Shown here: piece after piece, positions 54,335 to 63,452 of the stretch
How positions within the stretch are numbered: position 1 is the stretch's first letter
How the letters are laid out: the number at the start of each line of letters is the position of its first letter
Assembly: GCF_900103645.1 (NCBI RefSeq)
Contig: NZ_FNHP01000012.1
Coordinates: forward strand, 1-64,000
Direction of reading: 5' to 3'
Origin: Oryzisolibacter propanilivorax
Lineage (GTDB): Bacteria > Pseudomonadota > Gammaproteobacteria > Burkholderiales > Burkholderiaceae_C
DNA length: 64,000 bases
Position numbers and translations under genes: made by a program
The notes under the pieces: model-generated
The model's database searches: none
Seen by the model: only the letters and a program-made list of their open reading frames with translations
What the model was told of the DNA's origin: nothing

Positions 54335-55720
54335 TCAGGCGGGGATGGCGTGGCCGGGCAGGTCCAGCAGCGCGCACAGCCCTGGCGTGCCAGGCTGCAG
54401 CTGCAGCGTGCCGCCGTGCAGCGCGGCGATGGCGCGCACGCTGGCCAGGCCCAGGCCCTGGCCAGGCACGGCGGCGTTCAGGCGGTGAAAGCGCAGGCCC
54501 AGGCGCTGCAGCTCGTGCGCGGGCACGCCCGGCCCGTTGTCGCACACAGCCAGCTGCAGGTGCGTGCCGGCCTGCCTGACGGTAAGCTCGACGCGCGCCC
54601 CGGGGCCGCTGTGCTTCAGTGCGTTGTCCACCAGGTTGGCCACCGCGCTGGCCAGCAGGTCGGCATCGCCATGCACCAGCGCCGGCTCTGGCGCCGCCTC
54701 GGCATGCGTCTGCACCAGGGCCTGCCCGGCATCCTCGGCCACGGCGTCGTACAGCTCGCAGACGTCGCGGGCGATGGCCTGCAGGTCCACGGCCTCGAAC
54801 GGCATGCGCCGCGTGCCGGCCTCGGCCTCGGCGATGCGCAGCAGCTTCTCGAAGGTGATGGCCAGCTCCTGCAGGTCGGTGGCGCTGTCGTGCAGCACGG
54901 TGCGCAGGGTGACGGCGTCGGCATCGGCGCCAGCGGTGCGCTGCAGGCGCAGCAGCACCCGGGTCAGTGGCGTGCGCAGGTTGTGCGCGATGGTGTCGCT
55001 GACGTGGCGCACTCCGTCCATCAGCGCCTGGATGCGGTCCAGCATGCGGTTGATGTCCTGGCCGAGCAGCGCGAACTCGTCGGGTTCGCCCAGCACCGGG
55101 ATGCGCGCCTGCAACTGCCCGGCGGCGATGCGCCCGGCGGTCTCGCGGATGTCGGCGACGGCGCCCTCCAGCCGCTGGCGAAAGACAAAAGTGCCGCCGG
55201 CCAGCAGCAGCGCCGACACGCCCAGCGCGGCCAGGCAGGCCTGCAGCACCAGCGATTCCACGCCGTCCTGGTCGCGCATATCGTGGCCCACCAGCAACAG
55301 GGCGCCGCCGTCCAGGTGGCGCAACTGCAGATAGGCGTGCACCGTACGGCCGCGACGCTCGATGCTGCGCTGCAGCGTGGCGTCGGCGCGCGGCAGCTCG
55401 GCCGTGTCCAGCTGCATGTTGCCGGCCAGCGGTCGGCGGCCGGCGTCCAGCAGCAGCAACAGCTCGTCCCCGCCGTCCAGACCGCGTGCTTGCTCGGCCT
55501 GCAGGGTGCGCACCAGCGCGTCGAGACCGTCCTGGGCAAAGCGCTGCATCAGGCGCTGGCTGTCCAGCGCCACCGCGCGCGCCATGCGCTGCTGCATCAC
55601 CCCCACCGTCTGCAGATACACCACCGCCAGCGTGGCGGCGATGGTGATGCTGACCAGCAGGCCAACATAAGCCGCCAGCCGGAAGCCCGTGGATGCCCAC
55701 AGGCCGCGCAGCCCGGCCAT
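54335..55720 (-). CDS. Two-component sensor histidine kinase
   Basis: A 461-residue membrane kinase with helices near residues 12-38 and 165-187, a periplasmic sensor domain between them, a HAMP segment, the phosphoacceptor helix HVSDTIAHNLRTPLTR, and an ATPase domain (VANLVDNALKHSGPGARVEL; CDNGPGVPAHELQRLGLRF; GLGLASVRAIAALHGG). It overlaps the response regulator gene by ATGA. The placement upstream of tctB-tctA suggests sensing of a carboxylate, as with TctE, but this is inference. Confidence 0.92.
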   Translation of the reverse strand: MAGLRGLWASTGFRLAAYVGLLVSITIAATLAVVYLQTVGVMQQRMARAVALDSQRLMQRFAQDGLDALVRTLQAEQARGLDGGDELLLLLDAGRRPLAGNMQLDTAELPRADATLQRSIERRGRTVHAYLQLRHLDGGALLLVGHDMRDQDGVESLVLQACLAALGVSALLLAGGTFVFRQRLEGAVADIRETAGRIAAGQLQARIPVLGEPDEFALLGQDINRMLDRIQALMDGVRHVSDTIAHNLRTPLTRVLLRLQRTAGADADAVTLRTVLHDSATDLQELAITFEKLLRIAEAEAGTRRMPFEAVDLQAIARDVCELYDAVAEDAGQALVQTHAEAAPEPALVHGDADLLASAVANLVDNALKHSGPGARVELTVRQAGTHLQLAVCDNGPGVPAHELQRLGLRFHRLNAAVPGQGLGLASVRAIAALHGGTLQLQPGTPGLCALLDLPGHAIPA

Positions 55721-56436
55721 CACGCCGGGGTGTCGGGCAGCGCCAGGCGGTAGCCCACGCCGCGCACGGTCTGGATCAGCGCCGGCTCGCCGGCGGCGGT
55801 GAGCTTGGCGCGCAGCCGGCTGACCTGCACGTCGATGACATTGGTCTGCGGATCGAACCGGTAGTCCCACACTGCCTCCAGCAGCATGGAGCGGGTCAGG
55901 TCCTGCTGCGCATGCAGCAGGAAGAACGCCAGCAGTCGGAACTCGCGCGGCTGCAGCGTCAGCGCCCGGGCGCCGCGCTGCGCCTGGCGCCGCGCCAGGT
56001 CCAGGCGCAGGTCGGCGAACTCCAGCACGCGGATCTCGGGACCAGGGCGGGCGCGCCGCACCAGCGCCTCGGCGCGTGCTGCCAGCTCGGTGAAGGCGAA
56101 GGGCTTGGTCAGGTAGTCGTCGCCGCCGGCCTTCAGGCCGCGCACCCGCTCGTCCAGCGCGCTCAGCGCGCTGAGCACGATGACCGGCGTCTTGCGGCCC
56201 AGGCCGCGCAGCGTGGCCAGGATGGACAGTCCGTCCACCTCGTGCGGCAGCATGCGGTCCAGCACGATCAGGTCCCAGGGCTCGGTGGTGGCGCGTTCCA
56301 GCGCCTGCGCGCCGTCGTGGCAGACCACCGCGATGTGCCCCAGCTCGCGCAGCCCGTCGGCGATGAAGCGGGCGTTGGCCACATCGTCCTCGACGACCAG
56401 GCAGCGCCACAGGGCGCAGGCCGCGCCCGCGCTCAT
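55720..56436 (-). CDS. OmpR-type response regulator
   Basis: A 238-residue regulator. The receiver domain has VVEDDVANARFIADGL, the phosphorylation site Asp in DLIVLDRMLP and Lys in GGDDYLTKPFAF. The winged-helix DNA-binding domain contains ALTLQPREFRLLAFFLLHA and the C-terminal IDVQVSRLRAKL and VRGVGYRL. It is the first gene of the regulatory pair and is separated by 48 bases from metK. Confidence 0.94.
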   Translation of the reverse strand: MSAGAACALWRCLVVEDDVANARFIADGLRELGHIAVVCHDGAQALERATTEPWDLIVLDRMLPHEVDGLSILATLRGLGRKTPVIVLSALSALDERVRGLKAGGDDYLTKPFAFTELAARAEALVRRARPGPEIRVLEFADLRLDLARRQAQRGARALTLQPREFRLLAFFLLHAQQDLTRSMLLEAVWDYRFDPQTNVIDVQVSRLRAKLTAAGEPALIQTVRGVGYRLALPDTPA

Positions 56437-56483
56437 AGCGGCACGCCCGCTGGCCGGGCGACCAAGGGGCGGATCGACATGGC

Positions 56484-57665
56484 TCAGCGTCCCACTGCCT
56501 GGCGCAGCGCGGCGGCGCGGTCGGTGCGCTCCCAGGTGAACTCGGGCTCCTCGCGGCCGAAGTGACCGTAAGCGGCGGTCTTGCGGTAGATCGGGCGCAG
56601 CAGGTCCAGCATCTGGATGATGCCCTTGGGGCGCAGGTCGAAGTGCTCGTGCACCAGTTGGGCGATCTGCTCGTCGGGAATGACGCCCGTGCCCTCGGTG
56701 TAGACCGTGATGTTCATCGGCCGCGCCACGCCGATGGCGTAGGCCACCTGGATCTGGCACTGGCGCGCCAGGCCCGCGGCCACGATGTTCTTGGCCACGT
56801 AGCGCGCGGCATACGCCGCGGAGCGGTCGACCTTCGTCGGGTCCTTGCCGCTGAACGCGCCGCCGCCGTGCGGGCAGGCACCGCCGTAGGTGTCGACGAT
56901 GATCTTGCGGCCGGTGAGGCCGCAGTCGCCCTGTGGGCCGCCGATGACGAAGCGGCCGGTGGGGTTGATCAGGTAATTGGTGTCCTGCAGCCACTCTTTG
57001 GGCAGCACTGGCTTGATGATTTCCTCGATGATGGCTTCGTTGAACGAGGCCTTCATCTTCGTCGCGCTCTCCGACTGGTCCGGGCTGTGCTGGGTGGACA
57101 GCACCACGGTGTCGATGGAGTGCGGCTTGCCATCGACGTAACGCATGGTGACCTGGCTCTTGGCGTCCGGGCGCAGGAAGGGCAGGCGGCCGTCTTTCCT
57201 CAGCTGCGCCTGGCGCTCGACCAGACGGTGCGCGTAGTAGATCGGCGCGGGCATCAGCTCGGGCGTCTCGTCGCAGGCGTAGCCGAACATCAGGCCCTGG
57301 TCGCCGGCGCCGGTGTTCAGGTGGTCGTCTGACGCATGGTCCACGCCCTGGGCGATGTCGTTGGATTGCTTGTCGTAGGCCACCAGCACCGCGCAGCCCT
57401 TGTAATCGATGCCGTAGTCGGTGTTGTCGTAGCCGATGCCGCGGATGGTGTCGCGCGCCACCTGGATGTAGTCGACGTGGGCGTTGGTGCTGATCTCGCC
57501 GGCGAGCACCACCAGGCCGGTGTTGGTCAGCGTCTCGGCGGCCACGCGCGAGCGCGGGTCCTGTTCGAGGATGGCATCGAGGATGGCGTCCGAGATCTGG
57601 TCGGCCACCTTGTCGGGGTGGCCTTCGGAGACCGATTCGGACGTGAAAAGGAAGTCGTTCGCCAT
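56484..57665 (-). CDS. metK: S-adenosylmethionine synthetase
   Basis: A 393-residue enzyme making SAM from methionine and [26 protein letters not shown] at the N-terminus, [18 protein letters not shown] and [19 protein letters not shown] are conserved signatures. The leader (57666-57740) can form a stem around GCTTTGGGC-AAC-GCC but has no T run and I do not recognise a known riboswitch class. It is divergent from two acyltransferase genes, a frequent betaproteobacterial arrangement. Confidence 0.97.
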   Translation of the reverse strand: MANDFLFTSESVSEGHPDKVADQISDAILDAILEQDPRSRVAAETLTNTGLVVLAGEISTNAHVDYIQVARDTIRGIGYDNTDYGIDYKGCAVLVAYDKQSNDIAQGVDHASDDHLNTGAGDQGLMFGYACDETPELMPAPIYYAHRLVERQAQLRKDGRLPFLRPDAKSQVTMRYVDGKPHSIDTVVLSTQHSPDQSESATKMKASFNEAIIEEIIKPVLPKEWLQDTNYLINPTGRFVIGGPQGDCGLTGRKIIVDTYGGACPHGGGAFSGKDPTKVDRSAAYAARYVAKNIVAAGLARQCQIQVAYAIGVARPMNITVYTEGTGVIPDEQIAQLVHEHFDLRPKGIIQMLDLLRPIYRKTAAYGHFGREEPEFTWERTDRAAALRQAVGR

Positions 57666-57811
57666 TTGAATAAACTCCGGTGTTTGTCGTCAGCAGCTTT
57701 GTTGGGCGTTGCCCAAAGCCCTGCGGGAGCTTCATGGCGAACGCTTTAGCAGTTGTGTTTAACGTCGCCCTGCAAGTTGCTCATTTAACTCGGCGACAGC
57801 CCGCGATTTTA

Positions 57812-58669
57812 ATGCCATCCCTGTTCCGTTTGATTTCCCGGCTGCCTTTGCCCCTGCTGCACGCATTGGGAGCCGTCCTGGGGTGGTGTGCCTTCCTGGC
57901 GTCGCCGACCTACCGGCGCCGCTTCCTGGCCAATGCCGCGCAGGCCGGCTACTCCTTTGCGCAGGTGCGCGCGGCGGTGGCGCATGCCGGGCGCATGGCG
58001 GCCGAGGCGCCGCGCCTGTGGCTGCATCCGCGTCTGCCGCACTGCACGGTGCAGGGCGCCGAGTGCGTCGAGCAGGCCTGGGTCGCCGGGCGCGGCATCG
58101 TCTTTCTGACGCCGCACATCGGCTGCTTCGAGATGTCGGTGCAGCAGGGCGCGCGGCTGTGGGCCGGCGCGCACGGGCCGTTCACCATCCTGTACCGCCC
58201 GGCGCGCCAGCCCTGGCTGGCGCGGCTGATGGAAACCGCGCGCAGCCGCCCGGGCATCGTCGCCGTGCCGACCAGCCTGCAGGGCGTGCGCCAGATGCTG
58301 AAAAGCCTGCGCCGCGGCCAGGCCGTGGGCCTGCTGCCCGACCAGGTGCCGCCCGCGGGGCTGGGCCTGTGGGCGCCGTTCTTCGGCCGCCCGGCCTACA
58401 CCATGACCCTGGCCGCGCGGCTGGTGCAGCAGACCGGCGCCGCCGTGATCCTGGCGCGCTGCGAGCGCCTGCCTTGGGGGCGCGGCTACCAGTTGCGCCT
58501 GCAGCCGCTGCAGGCGCCCCTGGCGGCGGAGCTGGAGCCGGCGGTGGCACAGATCAACACCGCCATGGAAGCGCTGATCCGCCAGTCGCCGCAGCAGTAC
58601 CTGTGGGGCTACGCGCGCTACAAGCAGCCGCGCGGCCTGCCGCAGGCGGCGCCCGAAGGGGCGGCGTGA
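57812..58669 (+). CDS. Lysophospholipid acyltransferase family protein (LpxL/HtrB type), first of pair
   Basis: A 285-residue inner-membrane acyltransferase for lipid A late acylation. The catalytic H-x4-E motif is TPHIGCFEMS, followed by the YRPARQPWLARLMETAR block and GLLPDQVPPAGLGLWAPFFGRPA, typical of the LpxL/LpxM fold. The start at 57812 gives the usual hydrophobic MPSLFRLISRLPLPLLHALG; the frame is open upstream. Its stop overlaps the second acyltransferase start as TGATG. Confidence 0.9.
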   Translation: MPSLFRLISRLPLPLLHALGAVLGWCAFLASPTYRRRFLANAAQAGYSFAQVRAAVAHAGRMAAEAPRLWLHPRLPHCTVQGAECVEQAWVAGRGIVFLTPHIGCFEMSVQQGARLWAGAHGPFTILYRPARQPWLARLMETARSRPGIVAVPTSLQGVRQMLKSLRRGQAVGLLPDQVPPAGLGLWAPFFGRPAYTMTLAARLVQQTGAAVILARCERLPWGRGYQLRLQPLQAPLAAELEPAVAQINTAMEALIRQSPQQYLWGYARYKQPRGLPQAAPEGAA

Positions 58670-59541
58670 TGGCGGCGCGCTTCGGCATCGCCCTGCTGAA
58701 CCTGCTCGGCCGCCTGCCGCTGCCGGTGCTGCGCGCCCTGGGCGCAGCCATCGGCCGGGTGCTGTTCGTGCTGGCCGCGCCGCGCCGGCGGGTGGCGCTG
58801 CGCAATCTGGAGCTGTGCTTTCCGGAAATGCCGCAGTCCGAGCGCCGCGTCCTGGCAAGGCAATCGTTCGAGGTGTTCTGCCAGACCTTCCTGGACCGCG
58901 GCTGGCTGTGGTCGGCTCCCGAGGCGCTGGTGCGACGCCGCGTCAGGCTGAGTGGCGCGGTGCACGAGCTGGACGGCGACACGCCGACCATCGTCTTCGC
59001 GCCACATTTCTACAGCATGGACGCGGGGGGCCTGGCGCTGCCGCTGAACACCACGCGCGAGTTCACCTCGATCTTCGCCACGCACCCCAACCCGGTGCTG
59101 GACGCCTGGTTCATGGCCGGGCGCCAGCGCTTCGGCACGGTGCGCATGCTCAACCGCGCCGACGGGGTCAAGCCGATCATCTCGTGCGTGAGGAAAGGCG
59201 GCCTGCTGTACCTGCTGCCCGACATGGACTATGGGCCGAACGACTCGGTCTTCGTGCCGTTCTTCGCCGTGCCCCATGCCGCCACCATCCCGTCCCTGTC
59301 GCGCTTCGCGCGCCTGGGCCGGGCCAAGGTGGTGGCGCTGTACAGCCGCATGACGCCGCAGGGCTACGAGGCGGTGCTGACGCCGGCCTGGGAGCACTTC
59401 CCGACCGACGACGCGGTGGCCGACACCGCGCGCATGAACCGCGAGCTGGAGGCGGCGATCCGTCGCATGCCGGCGCAGTACTACTGGGTGCACCGGCGTT
59501 TCAAGACCCGGCCCGAGGGGCAGGCGCCGCTGTATCAGTAG
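58669..59541 (+). CDS. Lysophospholipid acyltransferase family protein (LpxL/HtrB type), second of pair
   Basis: A 290-residue paralogue of the preceding gene. It opens AARFGIALLNLLGRLPLPVLRALG, has the catalytic H-x4-D in FAPHFYSMDAGG and the conserved LLPDMDYGPNDSVFVPFF. With the first enzyme it probably adds two secondary acyl chains to lipid A. Two small repeats follow before the convergent engB gene. Confidence 0.9.
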   Translation: MAARFGIALLNLLGRLPLPVLRALGAAIGRVLFVLAAPRRRVALRNLELCFPEMPQSERRVLARQSFEVFCQTFLDRGWLWSAPEALVRRRVRLSGAVHELDGDTPTIVFAPHFYSMDAGGLALPLNTTREFTSIFATHPNPVLDAWFMAGRQRFGTVRMLNRADGVKPIISCVRKGGLLYLLPDMDYGPNDSVFVPFFAVPHAATIPSLSRFARLGRAKVVALYSRMTPQGYEAVLTPAWEHFPTDDAVADTARMNRELEAAIRRMPAQYYWVHRRFKTRPEGQAPLYQ

Positions 59542-59544
59542 CCA

Positions 59545-59698
59545 AAAGTGGCTCTGGCCCTTGATGGATAAGGGCTTGCAGCTATCAAGAATGTAGTGAA
59601 TTGCCGGCCGCTTCGACGGGTTGGCCCGGCCATGCCCGCCTTGCAGGGTGCGGAAAGCTATCGTTTCAATAGCTGCAGGCCCTTTATCAGCAAGGGCT
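59545..59698. repeat. Inverted pair of AGCTATCAAA-type small repeats
   Basis: The first copy runs GGCTCTGGCCCTTGATGGAT to GCAGCTATCAAGAATGTAG; the second, inverted, runs from AAAGCTATCGTTTCAATAGC to GCAGGCCCTTTATCAGCAAGG. Together they occupy most of the gap between the convergent acyltransferase and engB genes. Confidence 0.75.
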
Positions 59699-60426
59699 CA
59701 GGCCGGTTTTTCCTGTGTATCTTCAGCTGCCGGAGTGGCCGGCCCGTCCGGGTCCTGCTGCGGCTGCTCGGGATGTGACCATTCCCACAGCAGCTGCGCC
59801 ACCTCGTCCACGCCCTGGCGCTTCAGAGCCGAGAACATCCGCACCTCGCCGCCGCCGGCCTGCAGCTGGGTGATGGACAGCGCCTTGGCCTGTTCGGCCC
59901 GCGTCAGCTTGTCGGCCTTGGTCAGCAGCACCAGGAATTTCAGGCCCTGCTCGACGCGCGGGCGCAGGGCGTCCAGCAGCGCCTCGTCCAGCTCGGTCAG
60001 CCCCAGGCGCGGGTCGCACAGCAGCACGATGGCCGTCAGGCTCTCGCGCTGGACCAGATAGTTCAGCATCACCCGCTGCCAGCGCAGCTTGTCCGAGCGC
60101 GACACCGCCGCGTAGCCGTAGCCGGGCAGGTCGGCCAGCACCGCGTCCATCTCGCCCTGGCGGCCGAGCGCGAACAGGTTGATGTGCTGGGTACGGCCGG
60201 GTTTTTTGGACGCAAAGGCCAGCTGGCGCTGCTGGGTGAGGGTGTTGATGCAGGTGGACTTGCCGGCGTTGGACCGGCCGACGAAGGCGATTTCGGGTAC
60301 GTCGATGACGGGCAGCTGGTGCAGCTGGGCGGCGGTGGTCAGGAAGCGCGCGGTGTGCATCCAGCCCACGGCGGCTTTGGCGTCGATCGCGGGCGCAGCG
60401 GCGGCGGGCACGGAAGGGGTGGTCAT
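59698..60426 (-). CDS. engB: Ribosome biogenesis GTP-binding protein EngB (YihA/YsxC)
   Basis: A 242-residue GTPase. G1 is GRSNAGKST, G2 region PGRTQHINLF, G3 DLPGYGYA, G4 LTKADKL and G5 FSALKR. EngB acts in late assembly of the 50S subunit. The Pro/Glu-rich C-terminal tail is longer than in E. coli. An extended frame runs upstream to 60918 but the ATG at 60426 matches the family. It is divergent from cytochrome c4, a common betaproteobacterial order. Confidence 0.95.
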   Translation of the reverse strand: MTTPSVPAAAAPAIDAKAAVGWMHTARFLTTAAQLHQLPVIDVPEIAFVGRSNAGKSTCINTLTQQRQLAFASKKPGRTQHINLFALGRQGEMDAVLADLPGYGYAAVSRSDKLRWQRVMLNYLVQRESLTAIVLLCDPRLGLTELDEALLDALRPRVEQGLKFLVLLTKADKLTRAEQAKALSITQLQAGGGEVRMFSALKRQGVDEVAQLLWEWSHPEQPQQDPDGPATPAAEDTQEKPA

Positions 60427-60532
60427 CGAGGGGAAGGGTTCATCCAGGTCAAGGTTTGCGGCCGGGGCCGCTGCAGGGTGCATTGTAGAATCGCGGGGTT
60501 TTGCGCAACCCTCACAAGAAGCTGTCCACGAT

Positions 60533-61162
60533 ATGAAGTTGCTCGCCTCCCTGCTGATGGCTGCCGCGCTCGCGGCCCCCGCGTTCTCGGCCGCCGCTGC
60601 GGACGCGCCTGCCGCGCCGGCCAAGATCGACCTGGCCGCGGGCGAGGCCAAGTACGGCACCGTGTGCGTGGCCTGCCATGCGGCGGACGGCAACTCCACC
60701 ATCGCTGCCAATCCCAAGCTGGCCCAGCAGCATCCGCAATACCTGGTCAAGCAGCTGCAGGAGTTCAAGTCCGGCAAACGCGCCAGCCCCGTCATGCAGG
60801 GCTTCGCCTCGATGCTGAGCGACGATGACATGCGCAACATCGGCGCCTGGCTGGCTTCCAAGCCCGCCAAGGAAGGCTTCGCCAAGGACAAGGAACTGGT
60901 CGCCCTGGGCGAGCGCATCTACCGCGGCGGCCTGCAGGACCGCCACATCGCCGCCTGTGCCGGCTGCCACAGCCCGAACGGCGCCGGCATCCCGGCGCAG
61001 TACCCGCGCCTGGCCGGCCAGCATGCCGACTACACCGCCACCCAGCTCAAGGAATTCCGCGCCGGCAAGCGTGCCAACAGCGCCCAGATGATCGACGTGG
61101 CGGCGAAGCTGAACGACCGCGAAATCCAGGCTGTGTCCGACTACATCGCCGGCCTGCGCTGA
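60533..61162 (+). CDS. Cytochrome c4, di-heme
   Basis: A 209-residue periplasmic di-heme cytochrome. The signal peptide LLASLLMAAALAAPAFSAAA is followed by two class I heme domains with CVACH (near residue 45) and CAGCH (near 144) and axial Met residues in SPVMQGFASML and NSAQMIDVAAKL. It carries electrons to terminal oxidases. The downstream resB and ccsB genes make its maturation machinery. Confidence 0.94.
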   Translation: MKLLASLLMAAALAAPAFSAAAADAPAAPAKIDLAAGEAKYGTVCVACHAADGNSTIAANPKLAQQHPQYLVKQLQEFKSGKRASPVMQGFASMLSDDDMRNIGAWLASKPAKEGFAKDKELVALGERIYRGGLQDRHIAACAGCHSPNGAGIPAQYPRLAGQHADYTATQLKEFRAGKRANSAQMIDVAAKLNDREIQAVSDYIAGLR

Positions 61163-61301
61163 CCGGATACGGTTGATGCACGTCAAGCCAGTAGGGGTGT
61201 CCCCTCACGTGGCGGGAACCTGCCGCCGATAATTCCACCCCAAGACGGGCGGGCCCATCCGACGGATGGCCCGCCCTTTGCACGTTTGAGCCCCCGCCTC
61301 C

Positions 61302-63452
61302 ATGTCTGACCCTTCTGTTGCCGCAGGCCAGGCGCCGCGCCGCGCACGTGGCGCGCTGGCGCGCCCGCTGGTGGAACTGCTGGCGTCGATGCGCTTCGCC
61401 ATCGCGCTGCTCACGGTGATCTGCATCGCCTCGGTCATCGGCACCGTGATGAAGCAGCACGAGCCGGTGAACAACTACGTCAACCAGTTCGGCCCGTTCT
61501 GGGCCGACCTGTTCCTGGCCCTTAAGCTCAACGCGGTCTACAGCGCCTGGTGGTTCCTGCTGATCCTGGCGTTCCTGGTGGTCAGCACCTCGCTGTGCAT
61601 CGCGCGGCATGCGCCCAAGTACCTGGCGGACATCCGCAACTACAAGGAAAACATCCGCGAGCGGAGCCTGCAGGCCTTCGGCATGAAGGCGCAAGGAGCG
61701 CTGCCGGCCGAAACGCCGCAGGACGCGGCCCGCCGCGTGGCGCAGCAGCTGGTGCGGCGCGGTTGGAAGGTGCGCGTGCAGGAGCGCCCGGGCCGCGGCG
61801 TCATGGTCGCCGCCAAGGCTGGCGCGGCCAACAAGCTGGGCTACATCGCCGCGCACAGCGCCATCGTGCTGATCTGCCTGGGCGGCCTGCTGGACGGCGA
61901 CCTGATCGTGCGCGCGCAGATGTGGCTGGGCGGCAAGACGCCGTACCAGGGCGGCGGGCTGGTCTCCGAGGTCGCGCCCGAACACTGGCTGAGCGCGCGC
62001 AACCCCACCTTCCGCGGCAACCTGGTGGTCAGCGAGGGCACGCAGTCCAGCACCGCCATCCTGAGCCAGTCCGACGGCATCCTGCTGCAGGAGCTGCCGT
62101 TCTCGGTCGAACTGAAGAAATTCATCGTCGAGCACTACTCGACCGGCATGCCCAAGCTGTTCGCCAGCGAGGTCGTCATCCACGACAAGGCCACGGGCGA
62201 GGCCACGCCGGCCCGCATCGAGGTGAACCACCCGGCCAGCTACCGCGGCGTGGAGATCTACCAGTCCAGCTTCGACGACGGCGGCTCGGCAGTGCGCCTG
62301 CGCGCGCGGCCGCTCGTCGCCGGCGTGGCGCCGTTCGACGTGCAGGGCACCATCGGCAGCGCCCAGCCGCTGCAGCAGCCGGGCCTGGGCGGGCCGGTGA
62401 CGCTGGAGCTGTCGGCGCTGCGTGTGCTGAACGTCGAGAACCTGGGCCAGGAGGGCCCGGCCTCCGGCGCCGACGTGCGCAAGGTGGACCTGCGCGGCGC
62501 CATCGAGTCGCGCCTGGGCGCGGGCAACAAGACGGTGACCCAGCGCACCCTGAAGAACGTCGGCCCCAGCATCAGCTACAAGCTGCGCGACGCCGCCGGC
62601 CAGGCGCGCGAGTTCCACAACTACATGCTGCCGGTGGACCTGGGCGACGGCCAGCTGCCGATGTACCTGCTGGGCGTGCGCGAGAGCCCGTCGGACCCGT
62701 TCCGCTACCTGCGCATCCCCATCGACCCCGAGGGCGGGCTGGACGGCTTCACCCGCCTGCGCCTGGCGCTCGCCGACCCGGGGCTGCGCCAGCAGGCGGT
62801 GCGCCGCTACGCCGCCAACGCGGTGGACGGCAGCCGCCCGGACCTGGCCGAGCAGCTGGCGATCTCCGCGTCGCGCGCGCTGGCGCTGTTCGCCGGCACC
62901 GGGCGCGACGCGCAGGGTCGGGGCAACGGCGGGCTGCAGGCGGTGTCGAAATTCATCGAGGACAACGTGCCCGAGGGCGAGCGCGAGCGCGCCGGCGAGG
63001 TGCTGGTGCGCATCCTGAACGGCGCGCTGTTCGAGCTGGCGCAGCTGACGCGCGCGCAGGCCGGCCTGGCGCCGCTGCCGCCGGATGCGCGCACGCAGGA
63101 ATTCATGGCGCAGGCGGTGCTCAGTTTGAGCGACGCGCAGGCCTACCCGGCGCCGGTGGCGCTGGAGCTGGTGGACTTCGACCAGGTGCAGGCCAGTGTC
63201 TTTCAGGTGGCGCGAGCACCTGGCAAGAATGTGGTCTATCTGGGCTGCTTCTTCCTGATCCTCGGCGTCTTTGCCATGCTCTACGTGCGCGACCGGCGCC
63301 TGTGGGTGTGGCTCGCGCCGCGCGAGGGCGGCGGCGCGCAGGCCACCATGGCCATGTCCAGCAACCGCAAGACGCTGGACGACGGCCGCCACTTCGCCCA
63401 GCTCACCACCCAGGTCCTTGGCACGCCCACAGACGGAGGCACACCGACATGA
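61302..63452 (+). CDS. resB: Cytochrome c biogenesis protein ResB
   Basis: A 716-residue membrane protein of the system II cytochrome c maturation pathway. Helices are visible at LASMRFAIALLTVICIASVI, YSAWWFLLILAFLVVSTSLC, LGYIAAHSAIVLICLGGLL and at the C-terminus VVYLGCFFLILGVFAMLYV, with a large periplasmic domain between the third and fourth (HPASYRGVEIYQSSF). With CcsB it exports and attaches heme. The stop overlaps the ccsB start as ATGA. Confidence 0.94.
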   Translation: MSDPSVAAGQAPRRARGALARPLVELLASMRFAIALLTVICIASVIGTVMKQHEPVNNYVNQFGPFWADLFLALKLNAVYSAWWFLLILAFLVVSTSLCIARHAPKYLADIRNYKENIRERSLQAFGMKAQGALPAETPQDAARRVAQQLVRRGWKVRVQERPGRGVMVAAKAGAANKLGYIAAHSAIVLICLGGLLDGDLIVRAQMWLGGKTPYQGGGLVSEVAPEHWLSARNPTFRGNLVVSEGTQSSTAILSQSDGILLQELPFSVELKKFIVEHYSTGMPKLFASEVVIHDKATGEATPARIEVNHPASYRGVEIYQSSFDDGGSAVRLRARPLVAGVAPFDVQGTIGSAQPLQQPGLGGPVTLELSALRVLNVENLGQEGPASGADVRKVDLRGAIESRLGAGNKTVTQRTLKNVGPSISYKLRDAAGQAREFHNYMLPVDLGDGQLPMYLLGVRESPSDPFRYLRIPIDPEGGLDGFTRLRLALADPGLRQQAVRRYAANAVDGSRPDLAEQLAISASRALALFAGTGRDAQGRGNGGLQAVSKFIEDNVPEGERERAGEVLVRILNGALFELAQLTRAQAGLAPLPPDARTQEFMAQAVLSLSDAQAYPAPVALELVDFDQVQASVFQVARAPGKNVVYLGCFFLILGVFAMLYVRDRRLWVWLAPREGGGAQATMAMSSNRKTLDDGRHFAQLTTQVLGTPTDGGTPT

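Noticed and set aside
57666..57740. Possible SAM- or SAH-responsive riboswitch upstream of metK
   Set aside because: Only a short imperfect stem is present; I could not match the conserved core of any known SAM or SAH class.
61047..63392. A 781-codon minus-strand open frame opposite resB
   Set aside because: Antisense shadow of a conserved membrane protein gene with no domain signature or ribosome site.
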